Shown one piece after another: positions 21,684-33,224 of a stretch of DNA of 64,000 bases. The notes beneath the pieces were generated by a model. The model made no database searches. It saw only the letters and a program-made list of their open reading frames with translations, and had not been told where the DNA came from. Position 1 is the first letter of the stretch. Each line of letters opens with the position of its first letter. Origin of the DNA: Hysterium pulicare CBS 123377 (taxonomy: Eukaryota; Ascomycota; Dothideomycetes; Hysteriales; Hysteriaceae); NCBI GenBank assembly GCA_000467715.1, contig AJFK01000215.1, forward strand, positions 1 to 64,000. Reading direction: 5' to 3'. The position numbers and the translations under genes are program-made.

Positions 21684-22686
21684 ATGGCACGGCTCAGGAT
21701 CATGAAACTACAATGGCTTCCATCCGTTTCGATTCTATCTCTATCTCTAACCTTCCCTCACCTATCTCTCGCAGACGGTCCTACGAGTATATGGATAGAC
21801 AAAATCCCAGGCTATTACGCTCTAGCACCATGTGCAGAGGACCGTTTGAGCGCCATCGTCAGAGCGCAGTCTTCAGGATGCGGCGACAACCTCTCCTTGA
21901 CGAGTTTTTCGTGCTTTTGCACCGCATCAAGCAGGTCCGTGAGCAGAAGCTTCAGATGCGTGAACGGTCGATTAGCGACTGATACTAGTGATTTGTAGCA
22001 TAATGAATTCGATCATCTCCACAGCCGTTGAAGCCAATTGCAGGAATTCTTCAGTGCCTACGACTCTAACCACACCGCTTACGGCGAAAAGCACCATTCC
22101 GGAAGTGAGTAGCGCACTCGATGTCTTTCATAGCTATTGCTTGCAAACGACAGACTTCCCATCCAGTAAGTATCTATTTTGTGATTAGTGTGGACCGTTG
22201 TAGCAAGATGGATCTGACAAGACGCAAGCTTCTCCGACTCCCTTCACAAGCTCCTTAGGGCCTAGTCAAGCGGCAACAAGCTCCTCAGGGCCCAGTCAGA
22301 CGGCAACAGTGACAGTAACAGCACCTCCTCAGACATCAACAAGTGCTTCCTCCCCCTCTTCCGTTTCAACACACACAAAGATAGCCGCAGGTGTCGCTGT
22401 CCCCCTTGTAGCATTGGCTCTGATCTCTATTGCCGGCTTCCTCCTGTACAGACGACGAAAGCAGAAGAAACGTCGAGGAGCGGACGCAGTAGAAGTACCT
22501 GCAGCTGTTCCAATACAAGAAGCTCCGGGAGGAGGAAGTGAAGAAAAAGGGGCTTCTTACCCAACAAAATTTGCGCACGAACTAGAAACAAGGGAACACA
22601 ATACACCGTCGGAAATGTATACGGAACATTCTGTTGAACTGCCTGCGCAAGAGGTAACTTCAGAGAAAGGTCATGGTAAAAGATAG
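21684..22686 (+). CDS. secretory single-pass membrane protein with Ser/Thr-rich stalk
   Basis: Model: exons 21684-21934, 21999-22165 and 22208-22686, 298 aa. An internal Met at 21702 gives a cleaner signal peptide (MKLQWLPSVSILSLSLTF). The ectodomain holds several cysteines (APCAED, SSGCGDN, SFSCFC, NCRN, HSYC), which suggests a small disulfide-bonded fold of the kind in fungal Cys-rich surface proteins, though not a clear CFEM spacing. A Ser/Thr/Pro-rich linker with two copies of SSxGPSQ leads to a TM helix (AAGVAVPLVALALISIAGFLLY), then RRRKQKKRR and a polar cytoplasmic tail. The plan resembles cell-wall-stress sensors (Wsc/Mid2 type). The donor of intron 1 is GTCCGT, slightly unusual. Confidence 0.75.
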
Positions 22687-25600
22687 AATGGAATAAAACC
22701 ACTCGGAATGACCCATTTAGTGCTTTTGTAGTCCCAAAAATGGTTTCTACCTGATGATGATCCTTAAGCGTAAAAGGAATATCTTACCAGCCACACTTAC
22801 TAAATCTAATGCTTATATCGATCCGTTCCCAGCTTCCTCTGCGTCCTTATGCCAGGCCCCATAAACTCATGCTTACGAGCGGATACATGGGACCCTTTGA
22901 ACACCCTTTGAGAATCTATTGCGAGTTTACGCATCGGAAGAAGGTTTAAGCTGGTGGGTCCAACTTGCCACTTTTTCACCAGCCACATGCCCCCACTCGT
23001 ACACTTAACTGGTGGACGAATTTCGACGCTGAGTTGGTTTGTCCTGAGGATCTCGCGGACGTGCTCCGAGTTGAGGCAAGCAGATTCCGGGTGCCGGCGC
23101 GCAAAGTGGGGCCCGAAACAACTGTCCGAGCTGCACATTATTAGAAGGCTGAAAGAGCGGTGATGTCAGTTGCCAACTCAACTCAACCTCAACCTCACTA
23201 TCAAACACCCATCGCGATCCCTCTAGACACACCCTCACTCACAAAGTTGCACAAGCCTGTCTCGGATAACGCGCAGTCCCCGTTCCCACATCTCACCTCT
23301 ACCGACCCAGTGGATAACTTTCACAACCCAGAAATATGGCCCCAACCCCCAGCTTATTTATCCTTGGAATCTTGCATGTGGCTGGTCGTCGATGAGGGAT
23401 CCCGCCTGCAGACGTTCACCAACGTGGCAGACGCATCACCGCTCTTTGAGCCAACCGGCATCGTTCCACTTTGCACTTGCACTGCACAACTCATGCCCTT
23501 GCATTGCGCTCGACCAGCAGTCCCCACCATTGCCCCACTAAAGTATACACATATGCAGACACGAAAAGCCGAGGAAGAGCGTGCATGTCGGCTTTCTCGC
23601 CGAGGGAGCTGAAAATGCGCACTCCGTATGTATTTTCTCATTGGACGGATTGCGCGATTTTGAAGAATAGCCTGAAAGTGCTTTCTGCAACGTTTTGCGT
23701 TGTTGGATCCCGTGATCCACCTGAATCCTCGGAGTCGTGGTGGCCATGATCCCTTAATATCCGTTTCCCATGTCTATACGATGGAGGGGGAGATTTGGGA
23801 ATCCGCCGCGCTTCAGAACGAGAAAATGGAGATTTGCTGATGTTGGTAATCTTGGAATAATGCGGATACAGGTCGGTTGTGGCATGTTTGATGCCTGGGA
23901 AGGATGCTGCAATGCATATGTGCGTAAGCTATGAGGTTGTTGGGAGATAGTGGTATGATTCACGTCGCAGAAGATGTGCAGAGAATATTGCTATGCAATG
24001 GGATGCTCTCCCGAACCAATCGCCTAAGTTTCCGGGATACAATACGCATTTAGACATGCCCGATCTTTCGATTGGACACTGTAGAGGAGAGGAAAGAGGG
24101 GTACGAGATGTTGCGTGAGATAGGTAAAGAGTCCGGGTCAGTCTCGAATAGATGTGGCTGTGCAATGAGTTCGGTAGTTCATAGTGAAAGCTTAATTCAA
24201 TCATCACGAGCTGCCATAGAAACCTCCGCGGCGTACAAGGTACTTTTTTATGGGAACTTCATACATCACAAACACACCGCTTGCAAAGCGAACGCGACTT
24301 AGCAGTGGCGAACATCAAGCCCGAGAAGGACCCAAGATCTAAGACTCGGGGTTCTGCCCGATAGCGACGAGTAGATGGACCAGGAGCAATCTTCCGACGA
24401 GGTACGGCGACAGATACATCCTAGACGAAACACCTGCAACCTATCGCCAATAACTTAGCACCTACTTAGCATCGTGCGTGGCACCTCCACCGCCACTCAA
24501 GACCCTTTCTAGCTGTCACGCTGTGGCGAGTGCATGATTGTGGCGGACAAGTTTTAAACTTCCCGTGTGGTGTGGCGAGATCAGCTGTGGCTCAACTGCC
24601 ACATCTAGCAGCAGATATGCTGATCACGCAGATCATGATGTCTAGTTACATTTCTGTTCTAGAAATAGAATTATTGGGTAGCCGACTGACGACTTGGCTT
24701 TGCTTGGTGTCGCATTGGCTATCATGGATTTGGATAATGGTTCTGATGCCAGGGCCCCGCGTATCATGTAGCACAACAGTAAACAGAAGTAAGGCCAATG
24801 GCGGAGTGGCGACAACTTCATTTTAACACGGAGATTCATGACCGCAATTGATGAGCTTGATAGGGGGAAGAAGCCACAGCCACGACGGAAGCGGCACGGG
24901 AAGTACGGTACGCTTGGTTCCTCTCGTCGGAAGGCTTCGTGACCAGTGAGCCAGCCTAAACGACCTGCCGCTGTTGTCGGTAGGACATGCGGATCATGCG
25001 GTGAGAAAGAGACGTTGACAGGTGTCGAGGGGCGAAACTTGAAACAACAGGGCCATAGGGCGGGTCGCTCTAGAAGTCCAGAATTCCATCCTGCCGAATG
25101 AACCTTCCGATGCCGGTGAACGCGGCGTAAGTTCATCTGTGAGCAGCACCGAGTTGATTGGTTAGTTGCACAAATACATTGATGATAATTTGGACGCCAA
25201 ACGGCTTAGAGAGGAGGGGGAATAGGGGTTGAGAGATACGTAGCGCAACCCTGGCGCTTGATCTGCCCGAATACTAACTTTAACCCTAAGTCTACTAATA
25301 TTAATGAACAAAGGCAAAAAGTACCGCACCGATCAGAGAAGATAGAAGGAAAGGGATGATGTGTAGGCTCCCAATTGGTTGCCTGGAACGAAGCAAGTGT
25401 TACAATAATCCGCCCATGACTCGCGACTAGCGCAGGGGTATAATTTATCTCCAAGACCAAGTAAAGCCCAGTAGGTTGAGTAGTAGAAAGAACTCTTTAA
25501 GATGAGACGGCTCGATATCGATGAACACAAGGAGATGTGCCGATTTAAGATGATAATGTTAGAGATTAATGAGAAAGAGGCAAGACAATAAAGTATCAAG

Positions 25601-25998
25601 TAGATTGCAAAGAAATCATTCTGAGCCAAATGTACGCTCACGCCAGAGGCGGAGAAAGACCCTTTTTCGCTTCCATCCATCCTCCGTTGTCGCCCTACTG
25701 TGTATATATGTATGTGCTTCAAATTCCGTGCGTGTACCACCCAATATTCTTAAAACGTCAGAAAGTACCTTGGTAGGTAGAATGGGTATCTAAAACAAAG
25801 AGAAAAGAAAACGCCCTTGATTGAGCTTCGTGGTATCTTCGACTAAAAATTAATAACGCCGTTTGGTAGTATTCACCAGTGTCCCTATAATCGAGCATCC
25901 GGCGCTTAGAGTGTACGAATAGTACATTGTCATTATTGTTGGTCATCATCGGTTGAGTAATGGAGGCGGTGCGTGGTAGTGGTGATGGGTTATTTTTT
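22687..25998. other. 3.3 kb gene-poor region
   Basis: Many short overlapping ORFs on both strands, none with a domain. Those at 22806-23138 (minus), 23160-23612 (plus) and 24642-25136 (minus) are the longest and I could not give them a product. The last contains a hydrophobic run after MKLSPLRHWPYF that looks like a signal peptide but has no conserved downstream part. Several GTGGCG words occur around 24.3-24.8 kb, as near 30.45 kb. The right end is the 3' flank of the CP2 gene. Confidence 0.45.
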
Positions 25999-28812
25999 TT
26001 AGAAGAGAAGCCGGAGCTCGTAGCCTGTGGAATTGACGTTCTCGATCACGCTTATATCGCCGTCGACCTGGATGTCGGTAGGCCCTGCGTCCCATTCTCT
26101 CTTAACAGGAGATTGTCGTGCGGAGATTTCGTGGAATTCGGCCGTCATGTCTTGCTGTTCTGGGAGTTCCTGAACAGCCTCATCGTCGAAGAGAATCTGA
26201 AGGCCTTTCTGGTTGACGCGGACAGTGCGCATGACGGTGGTAGGTTCGATGTTCAATTTCGCGGCAATTCCACTGACGAAATCTTTCAAAGTGCGATTCA
26301 TGAGATATACAGCTCTGAAGTACTTGTCTTCAGGTATCTTGCCGGCAATCCTTGGTTGCACGAAGAAACAGGCGACTGTAGAATCGTAGATTAGTAATTT
26401 GAACCAATGATGAGAAGAAGTCAGGGTATCTTACCGGGCTTCAACATGCGTTCGGGCGGTGGTTGATAGGATTGATCGACGCCCAAGGCTTCAATCCACC
26501 CCGAAAGTGCGTGCTCATCACCATAAGGCCTTTGTACTTTGGTGGGTATGTCAGAGCCACCGAGAGGTTGTCCTTGCACTATAGGCTGAAGATCACCTGT
26601 AGCAGTCTGGGGAAGACTTCGCCATTCGTTTGATGACATTCTTGAAGGAGGACCGAAAGGACTAGGCTTTTGGAAAGAGGATTTGCGACGTTCGCCACCA
26701 GATTGTAGGGATTGAGAACTCGGTGTAGGAGACACAATCGAAGATGTTGCTCCTGTATGTGAGCTTTGCCTTTCCCACATTGCTGCATCCAGGGATGTAT
26801 CGATTTTTGTGAGATCTGAAGGCTCTCCGGAGAGTTGAACTGGGTGCACATCCGGATCATCCAACTCATTGCCTTTCAAGTATAGAACACTGGCAGGCCT
26901 TGTAGAGCTGAACATATCTTGCAGGGTAGCCAACTTTAGATGCAAATCCTCTTCAGCGGGTGCTCTGTTTCCAGTTGAACCAGTTGACGACATTGACCAT
27001 GTCCTCTTGTGCTTTGGAACTTTGCCTGGTCTCGCACTGGGTGCTTTCGAGATCGAGCCACTCCTCTTCCTTTTCCCAAAATCTTTCATGCCCGATTCTA
27101 CTTGCGCGATCTGCTGTTTCAACTTGTCTATTGTCTTTTTGACGTGGGCAACATCGTTTGAAAGTTTTCGCTCTGCGCCGTGATCTCGGAAGAGCTTGAC
27201 TTTACAATAGCATAATTCGGGCTTCGACGTCTCCGGTGGCGATCCAGGGAGGCCAGTAAGAAGCTCAGTTTTGGCGGTAAGCCGAACAGGAATGCCTTTT
27301 ACGCCTTTGGAATGACTGAAGTCGGTGGAAAGAAAGTTGAAACGAACAGCGACCGAGCACTCGGCAGTGTTAGGAACAGGAGTCCATGTTACTGAGAATC
27401 CATCGAAGGAGGCAGAGTCAAGCTCGATTCTCGGGCGACCTTGTGAGTCACCGCCTCCAATTTGGCTTGGATCAACGAATTCGACAGCTTGCAGTCTACC
27501 TCCTCGTTGATGTGCTTCGTTAGTGCCTCGACCTTCCTTCCACAGCTGCCAACAAGCTGAGGGTCGTTGTCGCTGCTGCTCATCTTCGAAGGAGATTCGG
27601 ATAAAAGTGCGGTACTTTGGGGGAGCTGTTAAAGTTTGGACGGGCGCCGTGTCTACAATTGCAATCGAATACGCTTGACCCTTGTTGAGATACGTGACGG
27701 GAATCTCATCCGTATGCTTGATCATTGCAGTCGGTGCATTGAGAGTAACGTGATATCGGAAGCTAGATCTTGTTAGTATTTTGTGCTGCATAAATTCGGG
27801 AAGTGCACCAAGCTCCGCTTCATCGTGTGGGATTCACTTACTTTTCGTGTGGCTGTTGTGCTAGAGCTGGGCGTATATTCTCGTCATAAGATTGTGGCGC
27901 AAATGTCATGATCGGCGACTGCCCTTGCATCTCAACATCGGGCAGGACAGAATCCAAAGGGGAGCTCTCATGGCCTGGGCCCATTGGTTCAAATGCAGAA
28001 GGCTGATGCGTGAATTGATGGGGTGCGAACGATTGATGATGAGAGGGAAGAGTAAAGGGATTGGGGTTCTGGAAATGATGAGTACCGAGAGCATGAGGAT
28101 TAAAGCCATGTAAATGACTGGGAGCAGCTTGGCCAGCATGAACACTGCCTTCGGAGGTTGGGAGCGACAATGGAGTTCCTAGGCCGAAGCTGAATCCCGG
28201 CGTATGGAGGTCTCCGGCTTGATTGTGATAGAGGGTGTTCGTTCCACCAGGAGTTGGGGTGTAGTATCCAGGCGGTTGATTTGCGAATGATGCGAATGCG
28301 AAGCTGTTTGGGTCGAGTAAAGAGGGAGTGAACCTCCATGGTTCGTTGCTCCCTCGGGGAGTTGGATCTTGGTCTTTAATATCTTCATGGTCTCCATAAT
28401 GACTGAAATTAAATCAGAAGTTAGCAGACAGATTAACAGAACAAGCTCGATGCGCATTATTATGGACAGAAGTCGAGCGCGAAAATGCGCAAAATGGCGC
28501 ATTCGCGCCAGCCCATGTCCAGCGGAGCGGTGGGAACGTACCGAGCATGATGTTGAGCTACGTCCAGAGCATCAGTGAGCGTGGGTCCGCTTTGGCCAGA
28601 AATCGAGGCCCGAGATGTAGTCGCGAGGTGCGGAAAGGTCGCCTTGAAGTTCTCGAGCAGCTCGTCGTTCGGCTTCTGCGAATTCGTCCTACTGTCACAG
28701 TTAGGTGATTAACTCTTTGCGAGGGTTGGGCGCGCAACGCGATCCGGCGAAGACGCGCCGTGAGGCAGGTACAGCAGAAAGCAGAACAAAGAACATACCG
28801 GTTTCGAAACAT
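25999..28812 (-). CDS. CP2/Grainyhead-family transcription factor
   Basis: Model: exons 28799-28812, 28542-28691, 27842-28402, 26435-27762 and 25999-26375, 809 aa; all junctions keep frame. Exon 1 is 14 nt (MFRNR). The N-terminal 260 residues are Pro/His/Gly-rich activation-type sequence. The CP2 DNA-binding domain begins at the exon 4 junction with NFRYHVTLNAPTAMIKHTDE and IPVTYLNKGQAYSI, and includes RTFIRISFEDEQQRQRP, FDGFSVTWTPVPNTAECS and KGVKGIPVRL. A basic/coiled-coil segment follows, then a Ser-rich stretch, and the last exon gives a C-terminal ubiquitin-like/dimerisation part (YFRAVYLMNRTLKDFV). Fungal relatives such as Neurospora CSP-2 regulate cell-wall remodelling and conidial separation. 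Confidence 0.93.
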
Positions 28813-30364
28813 CGCTGGAAGGATCGAGGCAGACCACCTAGGTGTTCAGAGGCATCGAAAGAGGTGAGGCAGTAAGTAGACGGGGAGGCTCTGGGAGGTA
28901 ATGAAACGGCTGTTATGCCACAGTTGAGAGTCAAGCCACAGGTGTGCAGGGCGGGCCAGGCATGGGCAGGTCAGGCGTCTTTTATCGGGCTAGCGACACA
29001 GCGCGCTGCTGGGTCAAACGGCAGCCCTTGGAGGCCCGCGCGTCAGTGGGTGGAGGTTGCTGCCGGATCGCTCTGCTGGGATGCGGAATGCTGGAAAGTG
29101 GAAGAGAAGGAGGGCCTGGCCGCGCTGGCTGCCAAGGGCTCCCCCGATTCTGCTGCTGCTGCTATGCTACATGCGAGACAAACCCACCACTTCGTCGGGC
29201 CCATCACCCTCTGCACAGCCACAAGCCCTACGTAGTCGGTGATCCTCGACGACCCCCAACGCGGTGCGATGTGCAGCGCAGTGTTGGTCGCCCGCCCAAG
29301 AGCCTTCAGACGGGCGACTTGTGCCACGCGGTCCCAACCCGTCGTTTTCTCGAATCCACCGCCAGTGCCACACCAGTGTTTGTGCAAGGCCTGTGGCTCG
29401 TGGGCCCGCTTGCTGTGGAGTGAAGTGCGCGCGAGGCACAAGGCCGTCCGCCCGCAGGACCATGGCTCGATGTTTCCGGTAATTATCTTCCCAAAAGAGG
29501 CTGACCCGCACGCCGTCCTCTATGCCAGTGTGCATGCAAAGGCCCAATTTCTCCATTGCTTGCGTGTGCCCGAGAAAGCCCCTCGACATTGCCATCAGCA
29601 GCCAGCTCATCTCCCCTTCCCTCCATCGGTGATCGGCTGAGGTTGCTGCAAGTTGCTGGTACCTTGCTCGCGCCGCCGCCTCATCTCAACCTCGAGTGGT
29701 ACTTCTGCCGCCGGCGAAATGAGCCTCAGCGAACAGTTCGCGGGCCTCCGTCCCCTCCTTTCATTTTGACTCTGTCATAGTCATTTCCCCTGCTGTGGGC
29801 GACTGATGAGCGACGAGGATACGCCCCGCGATCAACCCGCCAAACGGCTGTCTGGCGGCCAATCCTGTGGCTGACAGGACTCGAAACTATATCAGCCGTA
29901 ATCGCTTGGGCGATATTCCCTTGCCCAGGGGAGGTTTAGTATCGCTTTATTTCTGGTAACTGTTGAACCGAGATTAAAGAGAACTTTTCGAAACGGGCGC
30001 TTTCCCGAAACGTGTTCCATCTCGGGCGGCTTCATGCTCTCCTTTGGCTCTTCTTCGTCATCATGCCTTTGTTCTTTTGATGACCTGTTGCGCCTCAGCG
30101 TGATAATGCTGCATTACATTTCTTTTGTCAGCCACTATGCCCACTCGCAACACCACAGAGTCAGTGTAACGGCGTGAGGCTTCGGAAGGCTCCGTCCAGT
30201 TCTCATGAGGACGGGGGTTATCCGCTTGCCGCTGTCACGCTTTGACGGAGCCAACAAGCGTCGGGGCGCTGGGATCGAAAGATTCAATTCGGTTCGCGGG
30301 ATCTGTTGCACATCACCATCATCATCACGCGATACGAGGCTGGGCACCGCTTCCTGCACCTGGG

Positions 30365-30386
30365 CTGTGCCACAATTGTGGCACAG
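30365..30386. repeat. 22-bp perfect palindrome
   Basis: Two 11-nt arms, CTGTGCCACAA and its reverse complement, meet with no spacer at an AATT centre. It resembles a dimeric protein-binding site and could also extrude as a small cruciform. No gene starts within 500 bp downstream on either side. Confidence 0.75.
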
Positions 30387-30436
30387 TGTGGCTGTGCGAT
30401 ATGCCGAGCCGTCTGGAGTTGACGTTATTTGGGTTT

Positions 30437-30484
30437 AGATGTGGCGTCAGGTGTGGCGGTAGGTGTGGCGGTAAGTGTGGCTCA
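30437..30484. repeat. 12-bp tandem repeat, about four units
   Basis: Units follow the pattern GTGTGGCGGTAG with small changes (GATGTGGCGTCAG, GTGTGGCGGTAG, GTGTGGCGGTAA, GTGTGGCTCAG). The same GTGGCA/GTGGCG word forms the palindrome 55 bp away. Confidence 0.7.
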
Positions 30485-31184
30485 GTCAGATAAAGGACCG
30501 CGTACGCCTACATCGCAGCTAGTGGCATTTCTCAACGCTCTCGATCGTTCTGGAGAGCTTCTTTACATAGATGGATCAACACCAACATGTCATATTAACG
30601 TAAGTTAACTTGGAAAAATTGAGGTACCAGCTGAGGGTACGTATCACTATTGTGCCACTGGTTGGTCTGCCGAATGTGTTCACTTCCCGTGAGAAAAGTG
30701 AGGCCAAAACATTGCGTATCTCACAGACGGAAGTTCTAGATGCTGATGTGAGATATGCTCGCGTATGTGGGCTTTGCCATTATCGTTCTGACAGTATTCT
30801 GAGGCATTTGAGGACGTGGCCCGAGGCCCTTTCAAAACAACTATTGCAGGGTTACCCTTTTCTGTGCGCAGAACGAAATTGGAGTTCTGATAACTCTGGA
30901 GCCGACCCCAGAGATATGGTGATTAATCCCTGCCATAACAAGCGAACAGTCCATATCTGGAGATGAAAGAAATTTCTTGATGAATGTGAAACAACAATTC
31001 AAACGAAAATGGACAAATGACAACTTGTGGAGGTAGACTGATCCATGGTATACCCACAACTAAGTTCGGTACTGTCAGAGCGGTGTCCGAGCCGAGTCGA
31101 GTGCCGGAACTGTTCATGGATCCGTTAAGCTTAGACCCTCCCAAGGCGTCACGCTGGACTCGTGACTCCGTACCACAATCATTC

Positions 31185-33224
31185 TCACTTCTTATCCGCT
31201 GAGGATTTTGTAACCTCCTGACTATTTGGCTGTTCGTTTTCGGACTGGCTCCTCCTAGATCTTGGGCGGTAAGCTCGCGCTGCAGAGGACCCGCTTCCGG
31301 AGCTTTGCTTGCTGGTTCTCTTTGGACCGGTACGGCCATTATTCTCTGGACTCCGCTGGGCTCCTTTACCGGCCGCTCTTGCTGCTGCTAAAGCAACGGT
31401 GTTGTTGCGGAGGCTGGTTTGCCGGTCTCCTCGCTGGTGCCCAGTCCTACCTGCGCCATGCAATGAGCTTCTATTTGAGGTCGGCTGGTTGCTGTTGTTG
31501 GAGTTTTGACGGACTGCCGTAATTATAGAACTGGTAGTAGAATCTCGGCGTCGGTCATCCTCTTGGCGAACGGCTGCGGGCAAGCTTGAGGGAGAGTTTT
31601 CTCGTCGAACTCTAGCCAGGACGGATCCTTGCACTGGTGAGGGAATTTTAGAACGCTTTCGCATACCGCGCATGTCGCTGCTCAATGAAATGGATGTATT
31701 CAATGAAGTTTCAGACCTTGGTGTCCCGACATCCGATGGTGTTTGTGGCTTCGATAAGGAAGGAACATGTAGTCCTTGGGCGAACAGCTCTGTTCCTTGA
31801 TCATCGCCGGGCACAAATGAGAAATGTCTGCGGCGAATTTGATCAGAGGTAAGATGAGGCTGAGATCTAAAGTGCCTTAACCGGCGTTCGTGAGTCCAGT
31901 CCCCCAAGTCATCAGGACTATGCTCCTCATTCAATATCGCAGTCTCGGTCTGAACTCTAGGAGCTTGCGTCTCCTCTCTGCCCGAAAGGAGGTCCATCAG
32001 CTTCGGAAGAAAAGTATCAATTTTCATTCCTTGTCGTCGGGCAACAAGCACAGCGAGATCTCGAAGGGCGATGAAAGCATCTCCCTCTACTCTGACATCC
32101 AAAAGCGGAGCGGCGGGTCGGGCCACTTCGTCAGGCAAGGGATCTCCCCCGAAGCTGAAAGTTGAACCATCGGATGGCGCAATAGAAGGGTGAGTCCGCT
32201 CCGAACTCTTCCCTTGCATTGGATGTAAATCCTCGTCACCGATATGCCAAAAACTACGATCTCTGTCTGGTGGGGTTCCAAAAGGCAAATCATTGTGAAA
32301 GCTTGTTTGTCTCAACTTTCTTGAAAGCATCCTCATATTGCCGGATGGAGAGGATGGACGATGGAGGAACACTACGTTTTAATGTTAGCCACTAATACCT
32401 CCTAATAGATTTTACGCCACGAATGACGGCCTACCTCTCTGGCTTTGTCTCATGATCTCTTGGTCTACCTTCTCTCTAGTCAAAAACTCAAACGCTGTTT
32501 CGAGTCGTTCTTGGGAAGGCGTCTTCCTCGGTCTACGATCACGTTTGATAAGACTATGTTGCCTTGCTCTGATAAGTCCTGTTATTCCTTGACTGCTCTG
32601 CGTGATGATGTGTTCGAGCCGTTTGATTTCTGCCAGGTATTTCCCTTCCGATGTCGTCCAACTCTGTTCAGCTTCCTTCCAGCCATTAAGTGTCTTCTTC
32701 CACTCTTCTTGGACATTCTCCTTGTCTTGCCGCAATTTTCTATAGTCCTCGAAGATATGTAACAAGCCACTGTTGTGCTGTATGGGAAGAGATTGATGCG
32801 GAAACCTGCACAGGTGGGCTTGCACAGAGTGTAAGACCACTGACGGGTCTACCTTTGGCCCGAGTTCAAAGGAGTCCCCTACATTCAGCCAAAAATCGGA
32901 CGAGAATTCAGACTCTAGGTGAACACTAGTGGCGAGATAGCTTGAGATGTATTTTGACACTATAGGCCTACGACGGCGGGGCGTGGACGCGTCCGATCCA
33001 TGCTCACTCCGACTTGCTTCTGCTTCTTCGACGATTGGACTTCTCGCTCGAGTTGGAGTGCTGGGTCGCGACATGTAGGTACTTCTTCGCCAAGCCTCCA
33101 CGTCTGCCCCATGATGGCTACGTCGTTCGTCTGTATCCTCAAAAGCCGATACTTTTGGCTGAGATGGTGTCCTTGGGCGAGCAGACATATGAATTCTCTT
33201 CCGCCATCCGATCTTGTCCGCCAT
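31185..33224 (-). CDS. large, mostly disordered protein of unknown function
   Basis: Model: exons 32435-33224 and 31185-32371, 658 aa; donor GTAGGC, acceptor ACGTAG, codon G|TG. I do not recognise a domain. The first 90 residues are Arg/Ser/Pro-rich with repeated SRPSTP/ARPRTP motifs, typical of kinase sites. A structured block covers about residues 90-270: VSKYISSYLATSV, SDFWLNVGDSFELGP, LHSVQAHLCRFP, then a coiled coil with YRKLRQDKENVQEEWKKTL and WTTSEGKYLAEIKRLEHII. A second compact block (DVRVEGDAFIALRDLAVLVARRQGMKI) lies near residue 350. The C-terminal 250 residues are Ser/Arg/Asn-rich. A cytoskeletal or signalling scaffold is possible; this is only inference. Confidence 0.8.

Larger units (their letters stand above)
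28813..31184. other. 2.4 kb upstream region of the CP2 gene, locally GC-rich, with short repeats
   Basis: The ORFs here (for example 29043-29441 and 29167-29610 minus, 29239-29640 plus) overlap on all frames in GC-rich sequence and look like compositional chance. A 22-bp perfect palindrome (30365-30386) and a four-unit 12-bp repeat (30437-30484) are listed separately. ORF 30610-30966 (plus) has no domain. Confidence 0.45.

Noticed and set aside
22806-23612. ORFs of 110 and 150 codons
   Set aside because: No motif, low-complexity Pro/Thr/Ser or Arg content, no support from splice sites.
24642-25136. 164-codon minus ORF containing a signal-peptide-like hydrophobic run
   Set aside because: The hydrophobic run is internal, the rest has no conserved pattern, and the region is gene-poor.
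28915-29640. Several 100-160-codon ORFs on both strands in GC-rich sequence
   Set aside because: They overlap each other in all frames, show no motif and no splice pattern; GC-rich DNA has few stop codons.
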